Shown: positions 1 through 9,855, counted from the stretch's first letter. The stretch is 64,000 nucleotides of DNA from Haliscomenobacter sp. (GCF_016718685.1 NZ_JADKCX010000012.1:52808-116807), one strand, 5' to 3'. Notes: generated by a model not told the origin, from the sequence alone. Translations and numbers: made by a program.

Positions 1-2204
1 CCCATGGCTTACGCAGGAATTGTCATTAAAGAAACCAGCCAAGGGGTACAAAGTGACGAGCACGGCCACTATCAGCTCAACAACATCTGCCCCGGAGAAT
101 ATACCGTTGTTTGTAGCCATTTGGGGTGCGACCACGCGGAACAAAAACTCAATTTGCGCAGCAATATGGTGCTCGACATCGCCATGAAAGAAAATGCGCT
201 TACCCTGGAAAACCTGGTCGTTACGGGAACTACCAGCAAAAAAGCCGGAACCCAGACCTCCTCCGAATTGAGTGGGGTAGAATTGGATGCAGGTAGAGGC
301 TTAGGCCTTGGCGAAAGCCTCAAACGTTTGAGCGGCGTAAGTACCCTCAACACCGGAGCAACGATCAGCAAACCCGTCATTCAGGGTTTGCACAGCAACC
401 GCATCCTGATTTTTAACAACGGTGTGCGCCTGGAAGGACAACAATGGGGCAATGAACACGCCCCGGAAGTAGACCCCTTCACCGCAGAACGCATCACGGT
501 GGTAAAAGGCGCCGCCAGTGTCCGTTACGGCGCTGATGCTTTGGGCGGAATCATCCTGCTGGAGCCCAAACCCATTCGCCGCGATCCCGGTATTGGTGGG
601 GAGTTGCATTTACAAGGGTTTAGCAATGGCCGCAGCGGAATTGTCTCCAACATGTTGGAGGGCAAATTGGCTAAACTCCCGCTCAGCGGCCGAATCCAGG
701 GCACACTCAAACGAGCAGGCAATCTGCAAACGCCCAATTATTACCTCAACAATACAGGCGTAAGTGAATCCAATTTTTCTTGGATTGCCAAATACCAACC
801 AGAAAACTGGGTGCTCGAAACTTTCTATTCCCGCTTTTTTACCCAACTGGGCATCTTGCGGGACTCCCATATTGGCAATTTAACCGATCTGGAAAATGCC
901 ATTGAGCGTGGTCGTCCCCTCCAAGATGGGGATTTTAGTTATGAACTGGGTCGCCCTTTGCAAAAGGTCATGCACGAAACCTTCCGCATCAAAGCGGCGC
1001 ATGCTTTGTCGGAATCCAGCAAACTATCGCTGCAATTGAGCAGGCAGTTCAATCGTAGGCAGGAATTTGACGCGCACCGCCGCTTCAATCCACTTCCCGA
1101 AACCCTGGACGATCCCAGTATCGAGTTTGAAATCACCACCTGGGCGGCTGAACTCAATTGGGACCACCGCCTGGGTCGCAACTGGCGTGGTGCCCTGGGT
1201 TCCAATACCCAATCTCAGGTCAATACTGTTGACCGGGGAGCGCGTATCCCCAATTTTGACAACCTGGATTGGGGCTTTATTGGACAGAGCGGCATTTTAA
1301 AAGCGGTAGCCCCTGGGAGTTTGAATTCGGTTTGCGTTACGATTTACGGCATTTACACGTAGCCGAACAAGGCACAACCAACCTCAACGAAGACCGAAAT
1401 TTTCAAAACTGGTCGGGCTCACTTGGACTACTTTATGCCTTCGATGAACATTGGAAAATGCGCTTCAACACGGGTTCGGCCTGGCGCTCGCCCTTGGTCA
1501 ATGAGTTGTTTAGCAGCGGAGTTCACCACGGTTCAGCCAGTTACGAAGAAGGCAATCCCAACCTGCAACCCGAACGAGGGTTCAACAATAGCCTGACGCT
1601 GGAAGGAACCCACCACGATCAGTGGAGTTTGGCTCTGACGGCCTATTACAATTTGATCCAGGACTTCATTTATTTGCAACCCCGGGGAGAAGCACAATTG
1701 ACCATTCGGGGTGCCTTTCCCGCTTTTGATTACCGTCAAGCCGATGCGCGCCTGATGGGTATTGATTGGACGGCAGAATGCAAACTCTACAAAAACTTGC
1801 GCTTTGAATCAAAAGCTACGTTGTTAAACGGCTGGAATCGGGAACTGGAGGATCACCTGATTTTTATGCCTCCACTGCGTTTTGAACAAGGATTGAAATT
1901 GGGTTTTAATGAAAAAAAACACCCGGATCATCCTTCTTTTGTCCGCATCAGTGTACTCACAGTCATGCAACAGCGTCTTGCGCCAGCAAGCGACTATGCG
2001 GCTCCGCCGCCGGGGTTTACCCGGGTAGATGCGGAATTTTTTCACACCCTGGAATGGGGCAAACAGCGCCTGGAACTGGGAATCTCGGTGTTTAACCTAT
2101 TCAATATTGAGTACCGCGAGTACCTGAACCGGTTCCGGTATTTCAGCGCCGAAATGGGACGAAACTTGGGCATACGCCTTAAGCTGCCTTTTAATTTTTC
2201 TTGA
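1..2204 (+). CDS. TonB-dependent receptor (5' partial, one frameshift)
   Basis: Outer-membrane active-transport receptor. The N-terminus is cut by the window edge: the first visible residues are already inside a carboxypeptidase-like regulatory fold, followed by a TonB plug (residues ~75-190, with VVKGAASVRYGADALGGI) and a beta-barrel ending in NLFNIEYREYLNRFRYF and an aromatic C-terminus. The frame changes near 1295-1302: adding one T to the TTTT run joins GQSGIF to KSGSPWEFEFGLRYD without loss, so this is one gene. The lipoprotein 18 bases downstream belongs to a family commonly found after such receptors. The C-terminal sequence recalls ZnuD-type zinc receptors, but the substrate is an inference. 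Confidence 0.85.
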
Positions 2205-2221
2205 CGATAAAAACAAAAACT

Positions 2222-2815
2222 ATGAAAATCATTGCTTTAAAGATGCCGCTATTGGCATTATTGGTAATTGCTATGCTCAGTTGTGAAAAGGATGACGACA
2301 ACGGACCTGACAATGAGCAGGAATTGATCACGACCATTTCCCTAAAATTCACGGGTGGTGGTCAAACGGTCACTTTTACCGCTGAAGACAAGGATGGTGA
2401 TGGTGGGGCAGCTCCGGTGATTCAAGCCATCACCCTCAAGGCCAATACGGATTACACCCTTTCGGTCTCCTTTCTGGATGCCTCCAAGACACCTACCGAA
2501 GACATTACGACCGAAGTAAAGGCTGAAAGCAACGACCACCTGGTTTGTTATGTGGCAACGGGTCCAATGGGGGCTCCACAAATCCAGGATACCGATGCTG
2601 GGGGTAAACCTCTGGGACTGGAAAGTAAATTTAAAACCGGGGCTGCTGGTGCGGGTTCTTTCAAAGTTACCCTCAAACACGAAGCCGATAAAGGCAATGC
2701 CAATGCCTGTAGTACCGGAGAAACGGATGCGGAGGCCACCTTTAACGTAACATACAATAAAAAAACAGGACACGGCATACCGTGTCCTGTTTTTATACTT
2801 ACTCAGGTAATATGA
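2222..2815 (+). CDS. Lipoprotein partner of the TonB receptor
   Basis: Small secreted lipoprotein with a type II signal (ALLVIAMLSC then an acidic DDDNG stretch). I place the start at the ATG at 2222 (MKIIALKM); the in-frame TTG at 2201 overlaps the receptor stop. The body (ELITTISLKFTGGG, EDITTEVKAESNDH, ETDAEATFNVTYN) matches a Bacteroidota family seen downstream of TonB receptors and sometimes labelled 'type 1 periplasmic-binding domain superfamily'; its biochemical role is not known to me. The last ~17 codons run through a perfect terminator hairpin, which is unusual. A single missing A near 2752-2760 would end the protein at FNVTYK, so the real stop may be before the hairpin. Confidence 0.75.
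   Translation: MKIIALKMPLLALLVIAMLSCEKDDDNGPDNEQELITTISLKFTGGGQTVTFTAEDKDGDGGAAPVIQAITLKANTDYTLSVSFLDASKTPTEDITTEVKAESNDHLVCYVATGPMGAPQIQDTDAGGKPLGLESKFKTGAAGAGSFKVTLKHEADKGNANACSTGETDAEATFNVTYNKKTGHGIPCPVFILTQVI
2761..2797 (+). terminator. Perfect 15-bp hairpin terminator
   Basis: Left arm 2761-2775 and right arm 2780-2794 are exact inverted repeats (core ACAGGACACGG) around a CATA loop, flanked by A and T runs. It overlaps the annotated end of the lipoprotein gene and would stop its transcript. Confidence 0.8.
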
Positions 2816-2818
2816 ATC

Positions 2819-2847
2819 GGGGGACTGTGATTACAGGCCCCTTTTTT
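2819..2847 (+). terminator. Second hairpin with T-run
   Basis: GGGGACTGT and ACAGGCCCC pair with one mismatch around GATT and are followed by TTTTTT, giving a plus-strand terminator in tandem with the one just upstream. It abuts the convergent terC stop codon. Confidence 0.6.
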
Positions 2848-3649
2848 ATAGTTTTTTCATCAAGCCATCTTCTACGGCTTCTTCTCCTAAGCCATGCAAT
2901 TGAATGGGTTGTTTTTTCTTTTTGCGCGCGCGCATGTTGATCAATTCGATCACCAAGGAGAAGGCCATGGCAAAGTACAGGTATCCTTTATCGAACTTTT
3001 GGTGAAAACCCTCCGCCACCAACATCGTGCCGATCATGATCAAAAAACCCAAAGCCAAAACCTGGAGAGAGGGGTGGTTGTTGACAAAATTGCTAATGCG
3101 CCCGGCAAAAGCCAACATCACCACCATTGAAATGATCACGGCCATTACCATCACTGAAATTTCCTTAACCAGGCCTACCGCAGTGAGAATCGAATCGAAA
3201 GAAAACACCATGTCGACCAGGATAATTTGAACAATTACCCCACTCAGGGTAGCACGGCCTTTGATGTCGTGCTCTTGGGTTTCTACTTCCAATTTATGGA
3301 ATAGTTCATTGGTACTCTTGGCAATCAGGAACAATCCGCCTGCCATCAGAATCAAGTCCTTCACACTAATGCCCAGAGGATGTCCAAGTTGATTTCGAAC
3401 AAAATCAATGGAAAAAAGCGGCTTGGTCAAGGTAATGATCCAGGTGATGGTAAACAACAATCCCAAACGAAAAAACAGGGCCAGTATCAGCCCTAAATTA
3501 CGGGCTTTGGGGCGTTCTGCAAGCGGAAGTTTATTGGAAACGATGGAAATAAAGATCACGTTATCAATACCCAGTACGATCTCCAGAGCGGTTAGGGTAA
3601 GTAGGCTGATCCAAAATTCCGGTTGAGCCATGCTGGCAAAAAAATCCAT
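2846..3649 (-). CDS. TerC family membrane protein
   Basis: Integral inner-membrane protein of 267 residues with about seven hydrophobic segments. The two TerC signature stretches with conserved acidic residues are present: EIVLGIDNVIFIS near residue 25 and VFSFDSILTAVG near residue 150. TerC proteins are linked to metal (manganese, tellurium) export or to loading metals onto exported proteins; which applies here cannot be told from sequence. A basic tail (ARKKKKQ) follows the last membrane segment. It stands alone, convergent with the lipoprotein upstream and codirectional with the PorE-like gene. No frameshift is visible. Confidence 0.9.
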   Translation of the reverse strand: MDFFASMAQPEFWISLLTLTALEIVLGIDNVIFISIVSNKLPLAERPKARNLGLILALFFRLGLLFTITWIITLTKPLFSIDFVRNQLGHPLGISVKDLILMAGGLFLIAKSTNELFHKLEVETQEHDIKGRATLSGVIVQIILVDMVFSFDSILTAVGLVKEISVMVMAVIISMVVMLAFAGRISNFVNNHPSLQVLALGFLIMIGTMLVAEGFHQKFDKGYLYFAMAFSLVIELINMRARKKKKQPIQLHGLGEEAVEDGLMKKL

Positions 3650-3722
3650 AGCTAGAATAGTTTAAGTAGGTAACAATTACTATTCAACACCTCAATGAGG
3701 TTGCCGTTCGGGAAATTAATAA

Positions 3723-5720
3723 TTATTCCAAAGTTATAATTTTCAACTCTACCTTTCGATTGAGTTTTTTGAGGTTTTCATCCGTGATTTCCCCATACCC
3801 TTTGAGCGCAATGCGGGTCACCGGATACCCTTTGTCTACCAGATAAAGCGCGATTTTTTTTGCTCTTTTTTCCGAAAGCTCCAAATTGTAGCCGTTGTCG
3901 CCAATGTCATCGGCGTAGCCATCAATTTCGATGCGCTGGATGTCCTTTCCAGCAATGGTGGCTACAAAAGCATCCAGTTTGTCCTGTTCGTTGAACTCCA
4001 TTTCGTCGCTGTCGAATTTGAATAAAAAGCTCTTGGTATAGCGCTGGGTTTTGCGCACTTTCATGTTCGTTTTTACGGAATCTTCTTCAATGACCTTGGC
4101 TTTTTTGGGTTTATCTGAATCCAGAGGAGCCGGTACATTGATTGGTTGCAAGCGCAATTCGAGGGAATAAAAGCGCTGGTTGTCCCAAATTGGGATGTTG
4201 AAATTGCGGTTATACGGCAAATAGCCCTCGACACTCGCTTCGGTGTGCAACAGGGAATTTGAAGACAAACAAATGAAAAAGCGACCGTCTTTATCGGTTT
4301 GGATGGATTCCCGGTCGGTGATTTTGACGATGGTTTGCAGCGGTTTTTCGCTAAGCGAATCTTTTACAAATCCCTCCACAAACGTCATTGGTTCACTGTA
4401 CAGCGGATCCTTGAATTTCACCTGATAAATATCCATTCCGCCAAAGCCCTCCGGGCGATTGGAGGCAAAATAGCCGGTGCGCCCATCAGCAGACAAGAAA
4501 AAACAGCGCTCCGTAAAGGGCGAGTTGATTTCTGGCCCCAAATTGGTGGGCAGGCCCCAAACGCCTTTTTCATTTAAAAAACTCATAAAAATATCCTGAT
4601 CCCCCAGGCTCAAATGCCCAGTAGACGTAAAGAAAAGGGTACGTCCATCATTAGAGATGAAAGGTGATTCTTCGTCTTCCGCTGTATTGATGTTTGGCCC
4701 CATGTTCTTGGGTGCGCTCCAGTTGCCATCAAGCATTTTATTGCTGTACCAAATATCTGCACCACCCAGTCCACCTTCCCGAATGCTGGAAAAATAAAGG
4801 GTGCGCCCATCACAACTGATGGCTGCTTGTGATTCCCATTTTTCTGAATTGGGATGGCCCAGGATCGGTTTGACTTCGCGGATTTCGTGGCCTTCAATTT
4901 GGGCTTCCCAAATGTCACATACCCCAATCACATCTTCCCGCTTACAGGCCGTAAAGAACATCCGCCGGCCATCGCGCACCAGGGTACTCATGCCCTCATC
5001 CAATTTCGTATTGAAGGTGTTGCCCACCGCATCTCCCCTGCGCCAGCCATTGACCTCCCGAATGCTGTAGTACAAGTCTTCATCACGCCCAGTTGCGCTC
5101 ATGCGGGTGTAAAACAGCAGGGATTGGTCATTGGTCAAACAAGGAAAATACTGGTCGTGTTTGTCGTTGATGTTGGATCCCAGGTTGTAGATGCTCACGT
5201 CTTTAAGCAACACATTGGTATCCTGGGATACGGTGCAAGCCCGGATGTTGTTCGGCAATTTCACCAAATACCCCGATTCTAATTCCTGTTCGTGCAGCCC
5301 ATTGGCCGTAAAAGAAAGGGCATCTAACAATTGCAAGCGTTGAAATTGCTGAAAATAGGTTACAGCCCGCATTTTTTGCCCCATTTTGTAATACAACTGC
5401 CCCACTTCATAATATACCGCCCGCGAGAATTTGGGGCTCATTTCGATCACCTTGAGGTAAGCTGTTAAAGCTTGTTGGAAATTGCCCGTTTGCTCGAAAG
5501 CTGCGGCCATCCCCCGCCGTGCAGCGTGCAGACTGTCGCTGATGGTCAAGGCCTGCTTATACAGCTTGATGGCTTTATTGTATTTTTTTTCCGTAAATGC
5601 AATGTCACCTTCTTTCGTGAATTGGGCGGCCAGGACCAAGCTGGAGGGCTGCCCTTTCAGGCTGCAGAGCGCAAAAAACGAAAAACCAATGAAAAATAGG
5701 AGGGTATGTTTGTAACGCAT
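3723..5720 (-). CDS. PorE-like TPR/PD40/OmpA outer-membrane protein
   Basis: Secreted, peptidoglycan-binding envelope protein of 665 residues. Order: signal peptide (MRYKHTLLFFIGFSFF...), TPR-like helices (~30-130), WD40-like/PD40 propeller blades (DGRTLYFSSIREGGLGGADI, DGRTGYFASNRPEGFGGMDI), a carboxypeptidase-like beta sandwich (~430-500), and a C-terminal OmpA domain with the NGYNLELSEKRAKKIALYL peptidoglycan-binding signature. This is the architecture of PorE, a component of the type IX secretion system in Porphyromonas, although many paralogues exist. I use the ATG at 5720: an upstream in-frame ATG would read through an intergenic repeat and give a repetitive Pro/Thr leader before the signal peptide. 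Confidence 0.85.
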   Translation of the reverse strand: MRYKHTLLFFIGFSFFALCSLKGQPSSLVLAAQFTKEGDIAFTEKKYNKAIKLYKQALTISDSLHAARRGMAAAFEQTGNFQQALTAYLKVIEMSPKFSRAVYYEVGQLYYKMGQKMRAVTYFQQFQRLQLLDALSFTANGLHEQELESGYLVKLPNNIRACTVSQDTNVLLKDVSIYNLGSNINDKHDQYFPCLTNDQSLLFYTRMSATGRDEDLYYSIREVNGWRRGDAVGNTFNTKLDEGMSTLVRDGRRMFFTACKREDVIGVCDIWEAQIEGHEIREVKPILGHPNSEKWESQAAISCDGRTLYFSSIREGGLGGADIWYSNKMLDGNWSAPKNMGPNINTAEDEESPFISNDGRTLFFTSTGHLSLGDQDIFMSFLNEKGVWGLPTNLGPEINSPFTERCFFLSADGRTGYFASNRPEGFGGMDIYQVKFKDPLYSEPMTFVEGFVKDSLSEKPLQTIVKITDRESIQTDKDGRFFICLSSNSLLHTEASVEGYLPYNRNFNIPIWDNQRFYSLELRLQPINVPAPLDSDKPKKAKVIEEDSVKTNMKVRKTQRYTKSFLFKFDSDEMEFNEQDKLDAFVATIAGKDIQRIEIDGYADDIGDNGYNLELSEKRAKKIALYLVDKGYPVTRIALKGYGEITDENLKKLNRKVELKIITLE

Positions 5721-5734
5721 AAAGGTTTGTTTTG

Positions 5735-5835
5735 GGTTCGAAGGTTCGGGGGTTCGAAGGTTCGGGGTTCGAGGGTTCGAGGGTTCGGGAGTTAAACCCA
5801 AGAACCTTCGAACCCCCGAACTCCCGAACCTTCAG
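5735..5835. repeat. Intergenic word-repeat hairpin, TTCGGG family
   Basis: Left part is a string of degenerate units such as GGTTCGGGGGTTCGAAGG and GGTTCGAGGGTTCGAG; right part (5801-5835) is the inverted copy, AACCTTCGAACCCCCGAA then CTCCCGAACCTTC. It begins 3 bases after the amidohydrolase stop and ends 15 bases before the PorE-like start, so a transcript would fold it into a long hairpin. The same words occur at 45664-45788 and 53414-53514. Confidence 0.8.
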
Positions 5836-5838
5836 TCC

Positions 5839-7413
5839 CTAAAACCTTTTCAAAATCTTTCCCGGTTTTTTCTCAGTAAGTTTTCCTTTCTCTATAACGG
5901 CTACTCCATTTACAAAAACGTATTCCATGCCCGTAGAATAAGCATGGGGTTGGTCATAAGTTGCAGGTGCGGTGATTTTGTTGGGATCAAAAATCAAAAT
6001 ATCGGCAGCTTTACCAGGACGCAGTTGGCCTCGGTCACTCAAGTTAAAGCGGGTAGCGGGCAAAGTGGTCATCTTGCGGATGGCTTCTTCCAGTGCCATG
6101 ATCTTTTGTTCTCGGACGTATTCGGCAAGAACGCGTGCGTTGGTTCCATAAGCCCGGGGGTGCAGCATGCTCCGCCCAAAGCTGGCTACGCCAGCATCGG
6201 AGGCAATCATACAAAAGGGAAAATTCATGATTTTTTTGACATCTTCTTCGCCCATTTTGTGGAATACCATTTGGACGCGGGGGCCACGGGAGCAAAGTTT
6301 GAGGATGGTTTCAATTTCATCGTCCAGGCTATACGCACTGCCTTTGGATTTTTGGGTCACCGTGGGAATGGATTTGCCATTCAAGGTCGTATCCCAGGGG
6401 CAATTGGCAATTACGGCAAAACTGTAGTTGTCTGCACCACTTTCGGCCAACATTTTTTTCATTTCGGCAACGATACTGGCCTTGGTTTTGACATTCGCCA
6501 GCCTGATTTTCAGGGAATCCGTCCCGCCGCCCAAAGCCCAATCCGGTAGCTGGGTGCTGAGGGTGGTGCTGCTGGCGGTGTAAGGGTATTGATCCACCAT
6601 CACATCGATGCCCGCGCTGCGGTAATCGTACAGTTTGCTCAGCAAGGAATCACTTTTGCCCCAGGAGGCTTTGCCAGCTACTTTAAGGTGAGAAATTTCG
6701 ACCGGGATTTTGGCTTCTCGCCCAATCGTAATCGCTTCTGCTACCGCGTCAAACACGCGATGGTCTTCGTGGCGAATGTGCGAAGCGTAGATGCCCTGAT
6801 TTGCTGCGGCAATTTTGGCCAAAGCAACAATCTCATCGGTTTTGGCAAAAGTGCCCGGAATGTAAATCAAGCCAGTGGAAAGTCCCAAAGCCCCATCCTT
6901 CATGGCCTTGGTCATGAGTGCTTGCATTTGGGTGAGTTCTTTTTCCGTGGGTGCCCGGTTTACGGATCCCATGACTTCGCTGCGGATGGTGTTGTGCCCT
7001 GCCAGTGCCCCTACGTTAAGGGCGATGCCCAATTTTTCCAGTTCCTGAAAAAATGCGCCGAGGTCTTTGGCTGAATTGCCGCAGTTGCCCGTTACCACCG
7101 AAGTTACCCCGTCAAAGAGGAAATTGGCAGCGCCGGGATTGGGCTGAATACTGCCTTCGATATGGGTATGCACATCGATAAAGCCGGGGCAAACAATCTT
7201 ACCCGTAGCGTCGATGGTTTGCACTGCCGTTGCGCCAGACAATCCGCCGATCACCGCAATTTTGCCGTCCCGAACCCCCAGATCAATTTTCATACGGGGT
7301 TGCCCCGTTCCATCAACCACCAAGCCGTTTTTGATGAGCAAATCGAAGGTAGGTTGTGCCTGAGCACTGATTGCCAAAAGAATATAAAAAACAATATGCA
7401 GTAGTCGTTTCAT
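5839..7413 (-). CDS. N-acyl-D-amino-acid deacylase family amidohydrolase
   Basis: Exported zinc amidohydrolase of 524 residues with signal peptide MKRLLHIVFYILLAISAQAQ. The metal-binding and catalytic signposts of the D-aminoacylase group are visible: FIDVHTHIEG near residue 80, GNCGNS near 110 (bridging Cys), ASHIRHEDHRV near 215, VEISHLKVAG near 245 and ASDAGVASFG near 405. It ends with the usual small beta domain (GKAADILIFDPNKI). Family members hydrolyse N-acyl-D-amino acids or cyclic peptides/lactams; the export signal suggests use of cell-wall- or peptide-derived D-amino-acid conjugates. It lies between the TonB receptor and the PorE-like gene, all on the minus strand but separated by untranslated gaps. 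Confidence 0.9.
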   Translation of the reverse strand: MKRLLHIVFYILLAISAQAQPTFDLLIKNGLVVDGTGQPRMKIDLGVRDGKIAVIGGLSGATAVQTIDATGKIVCPGFIDVHTHIEGSIQPNPGAANFLFDGVTSVVTGNCGNSAKDLGAFFQELEKLGIALNVGALAGHNTIRSEVMGSVNRAPTEKELTQMQALMTKAMKDGALGLSTGLIYIPGTFAKTDEIVALAKIAAANQGIYASHIRHEDHRVFDAVAEAITIGREAKIPVEISHLKVAGKASWGKSDSLLSKLYDYRSAGIDVMVDQYPYTASSTTLSTQLPDWALGGGTDSLKIRLANVKTKASIVAEMKKMLAESGADNYSFAVIANCPWDTTLNGKSIPTVTQKSKGSAYSLDDEIETILKLCSRGPRVQMVFHKMGEEDVKKIMNFPFCMIASDAGVASFGRSMLHPRAYGTNARVLAEYVREQKIMALEEAIRKMTTLPATRFNLSDRGQLRPGKAADILIFDPNKITAPATYDQPHAYSTGMEYVFVNGVAVIEKGKLTEKKPGKILKRF

Positions 7414-7516
7414 AGTTTTCCAATCTAAACAGCTTTTTCGATTGGAAAAATAGCGGATTTTTTTGGATTAAATGATTAGACGGTGTTAATTGTTTAGACT
7501 TGTTGCATGGAGTCTT

Positions 7517-9775
7517 TCACCTCGACCAGCGCAATCCCAAATATAATTCACGCCCGTGGATAGGGCTGAAGGCGTACGCCGTATCGAAAAAAGGACTAAA
7601 TCCAGGCTGGGTTTGTGGATCGTTGAACCCCACCAATGGCGAATAGACCTGGCGGTAATCGAACAGGTTTTGTACCCCACCAAAGATCTCCAGCTTGGCT
7701 TTGGGCAGGTTTTTGGTCAATTGCAAGTTGTGGATAGAAAAAACCGGAGAGCTGGTAGGCCGGGGTGTCTCCAAAGGTTTGCCCATCGCATCCAGGTCGA
7801 ATACTTCGGGGAGCGCCATCGAACCCGTCCAGTTGGCGGTATAAGCCATGGTCAGTCCCAATTTTTTAAAGCGGTAGTTGAGCACCGTCAAGCCCGTCCA
7901 TTTAGGGGCAAAAGGAATGGGCTGGGTGGCATATTGCCCGTTTTCGACCTGGTCATGCTGGATACTGGTCAAAAAACTGGCGCCAATGGTGTAGCTCAGC
8001 GGAAAACGAAACTGCTGCTGAATCGATACATTGACCCCTCTGGTTTGGGCATACCCATCGGTATTGGCGTAAATGATTTTTCCAGGCGTAGCATAATTCG
8101 GGATAATTTTGTTCATGAAGTGGGTAAAAAACGCGTCAATGTCCAGTACACCCTGGCTTTCTCCCATCGTAAAAATGTGGTTGTAATTGAGTGAAAGATT
8201 ATACGAACGTTCAGGTTCCAATTCTTCTTCAATCACCACCTCGCGCTGCCCAGTGACGAAGGCGTGGTCTTCAGTAAACAGGTTTACCAATCGAAATCCG
8301 GTACCTGCGTTGAAGCGCCAGGTGGTCCAATCGCCCGATTTGTACTTGAGGTTCAAGCGGGGTGAAAAGATCGGGCCATTGTTTTTGTACTGGTCCAGTC
8401 TTGAACCCAACAGGAGCGTCAGTTTGGAATCCACAGTCCATTCATCCTGTACAAAAACCCCGGGAATGTATTGCACATCCGCACGACCGGGTGTAGCCAC
8501 GGTATTGTCGTCGTAACGTTGCAAGCGATTGGTCAGCCCCAACAGCAAATCGTGTTTACCTGCCTTGGGATTCCAGATGAAGTTAGAAAACCCAATCTGT
8601 TGTTCGGCCTTATACAAAGCCGCACCGTAATAGCTGTTTTGGTCATGGGTATTGAAGGCAAAATCGATCCACATGCGGGTTTTGGTTGCCAAATCGTAGG
8701 TCCCAAATAACTCGGCGCGCTGGGTGTAAATGCTCTCGCCGTAATACGTATCGCTTCCGCGAATGTTGCGATAAGCGCGATTTTTGACAAAAGCTTCTAC
8801 CCCATTCCGACGGTCTTCGTTGTACCATTTGGCAAACACGTTGAAGCGGCGATGCTCAGGCCGATCCATCGACCATTTGCTGAACAAAGTGTAGCGATCC
8901 AGATGGATGCGATCGCTAAAACCGTCGCCATTCGAATCGTCAAAAGAATTGCTGTAGCCCCAATCCAGTCCCCAATAGGTATTCCATTTGCCCACTTTAG
9001 GGGCAAAACTGAGGGTACCAAAGGATTCTCCGTGCGTAGAAGCCATGGTGCTAAAGCCGAATTTTGGCTGCCGACCGGGGTCTTTGGTGATGACGTTGAT
9101 CACGCCCGCCACGGCTTCGGAGCCGTACAAGGTGGAGTTCGGCCCCTTGATGACTTCGATGCGCTCGATGAAAGTGGTCGGTATGCCATTAAGCCCGTAC
9201 ACCGCCGATAAGTTGCCGTACAGGGGCGTGCCGTCAATCAGCACCGCCGTATACGCGCCAGGCAATCCATTGATGCTGAAACTATTGGTAAAACAGACCC
9301 CACAGGCAACCGTTTCCTGTACGCCGTTGATCATTTTGATGCTCTCGGTCAGGTTGGTCGGGGCGCTGTTGCGCATCAGGTACTGGTGGGTAATGACGTC
9401 TATTTTTACGGGTGATTCCTTGACAAAGGTTTCTTTCATGGCACCGGTAATCACCACTTCCTGGAGCCCGAGGATGTCCTCTTGCAGCTCGATGTTGCCC
9501 AATTCCATCAGCCCTTCCGATATGTCAACTTGCCGGGAGAAGGGCTGGTAACCTAGTGCAGAGATGTTGATTTCATACTGCCCTTTGGCCAGGTTTTCGA
9601 TGATAAAAGATCCATCTTCAGTCGTAATGGCCCCCCAGGCCGTTCCTTTGATTTGGGCATGGGCGTAGGGTACGGGAATTCCTTCGTGCAAAACGATGCC
9701 GTGTAAGCGGGCATTTTGCGCACTCAACACGAAAGGAAACAACAACAAGAACAGGAATGTATAACGAGCCAACAT
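7517..9775 (-). CDS. TonB-dependent receptor with CGVC plug motif
   Basis: Outer-membrane transporter of 752 residues. Order: signal peptide (MLARYTFLFLLLFPFVLSAQ), carboxypeptidase-like domain (~22-105), plug (~110-215) and barrel ending in AFSPIHGRELYLGLRWSR. I choose the ATG at 9775; the upstream GTG at 9808 adds a non-signal leader. The plug carries two cysteines as CGVC around residues 158-161, followed by TNSFSINGLPGAYTAVLIDG, a variant seen in one subgroup of CirA/FepA-like receptors. A perfect palindrome with a DtxR-type core lies 45 bases upstream, so a metal-responsive role (iron or manganese) is likely. The gene is undamaged. Confidence 0.9.
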   Translation of the reverse strand: MLARYTFLFLLLFPFVLSAQNARLHGIVLHEGIPVPYAHAQIKGTAWGAITTEDGSFIIENLAKGQYEINISALGYQPFSRQVDISEGLMELGNIELQEDILGLQEVVITGAMKETFVKESPVKIDVITHQYLMRNSAPTNLTESIKMINGVQETVACGVCFTNSFSINGLPGAYTAVLIDGTPLYGNLSAVYGLNGIPTTFIERIEVIKGPNSTLYGSEAVAGVINVITKDPGRQPKFGFSTMASTHGESFGTLSFAPKVGKWNTYWGLDWGYSNSFDDSNGDGFSDRIHLDRYTLFSKWSMDRPEHRRFNVFAKWYNEDRRNGVEAFVKNRAYRNIRGSDTYYGESIYTQRAELFGTYDLATKTRMWIDFAFNTHDQNSYYGAALYKAEQQIGFSNFIWNPKAGKHDLLLGLTNRLQRYDDNTVATPGRADVQYIPGVFVQDEWTVDSKLTLLLGSRLDQYKNNGPIFSPRLNLKYKSGDWTTWRFNAGTGFRLVNLFTEDHAFVTGQREVVIEEELEPERSYNLSLNYNHIFTMGESQGVLDIDAFFTHFMNKIIPNYATPGKIIYANTDGYAQTRGVNVSIQQQFRFPLSYTIGASFLTSIQHDQVENGQYATQPIPFAPKWTGLTVLNYRFKKLGLTMAYTANWTGSMALPEVFDLDAMGKPLETPRPTSSPVFSIHNLQLTKNLPKAKLEIFGGVQNLFDYRQVYSPLVGFNDPQTQPGFSPFFDTAYAFSPIHGRELYLGLRWSR

Positions 9776-9819
9776 AGCTTTGGTGATTTTGGGTAACAAA
9801 TTCACCACTAAGGTAAGCA

Positions 9820-9855
9820 GAAATTTTTATTTAGGCAAGTCTAAATAAAAATTTC
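9820..9855 (-). promoter_or_regulatory. Palindromic DtxR/MntR-type operator
   Basis: A perfect 15-base inverted repeat (GAAATTTTTATTTAG / CTAAATAAAAATTTC) around GCAAGT. The core TTTAGGCAAGTCTAAA is close to the TTTAGGCnnGCCTAAA-like sites of DtxR/MntR-family metalloregulators. It sits 45 bases before the TonB receptor start, where it could cover the promoter. Binding is inferred from pattern only. Confidence 0.6.

Noticed and set aside
5735..5835. Regularly repeated words that might be a CRISPR array (also at 45664-45788)
   Set aside because: Units are 8-12 bases, degenerate and contiguous, without unique spacers of constant length, and the second half is an inverted copy. No cas genes are nearby.
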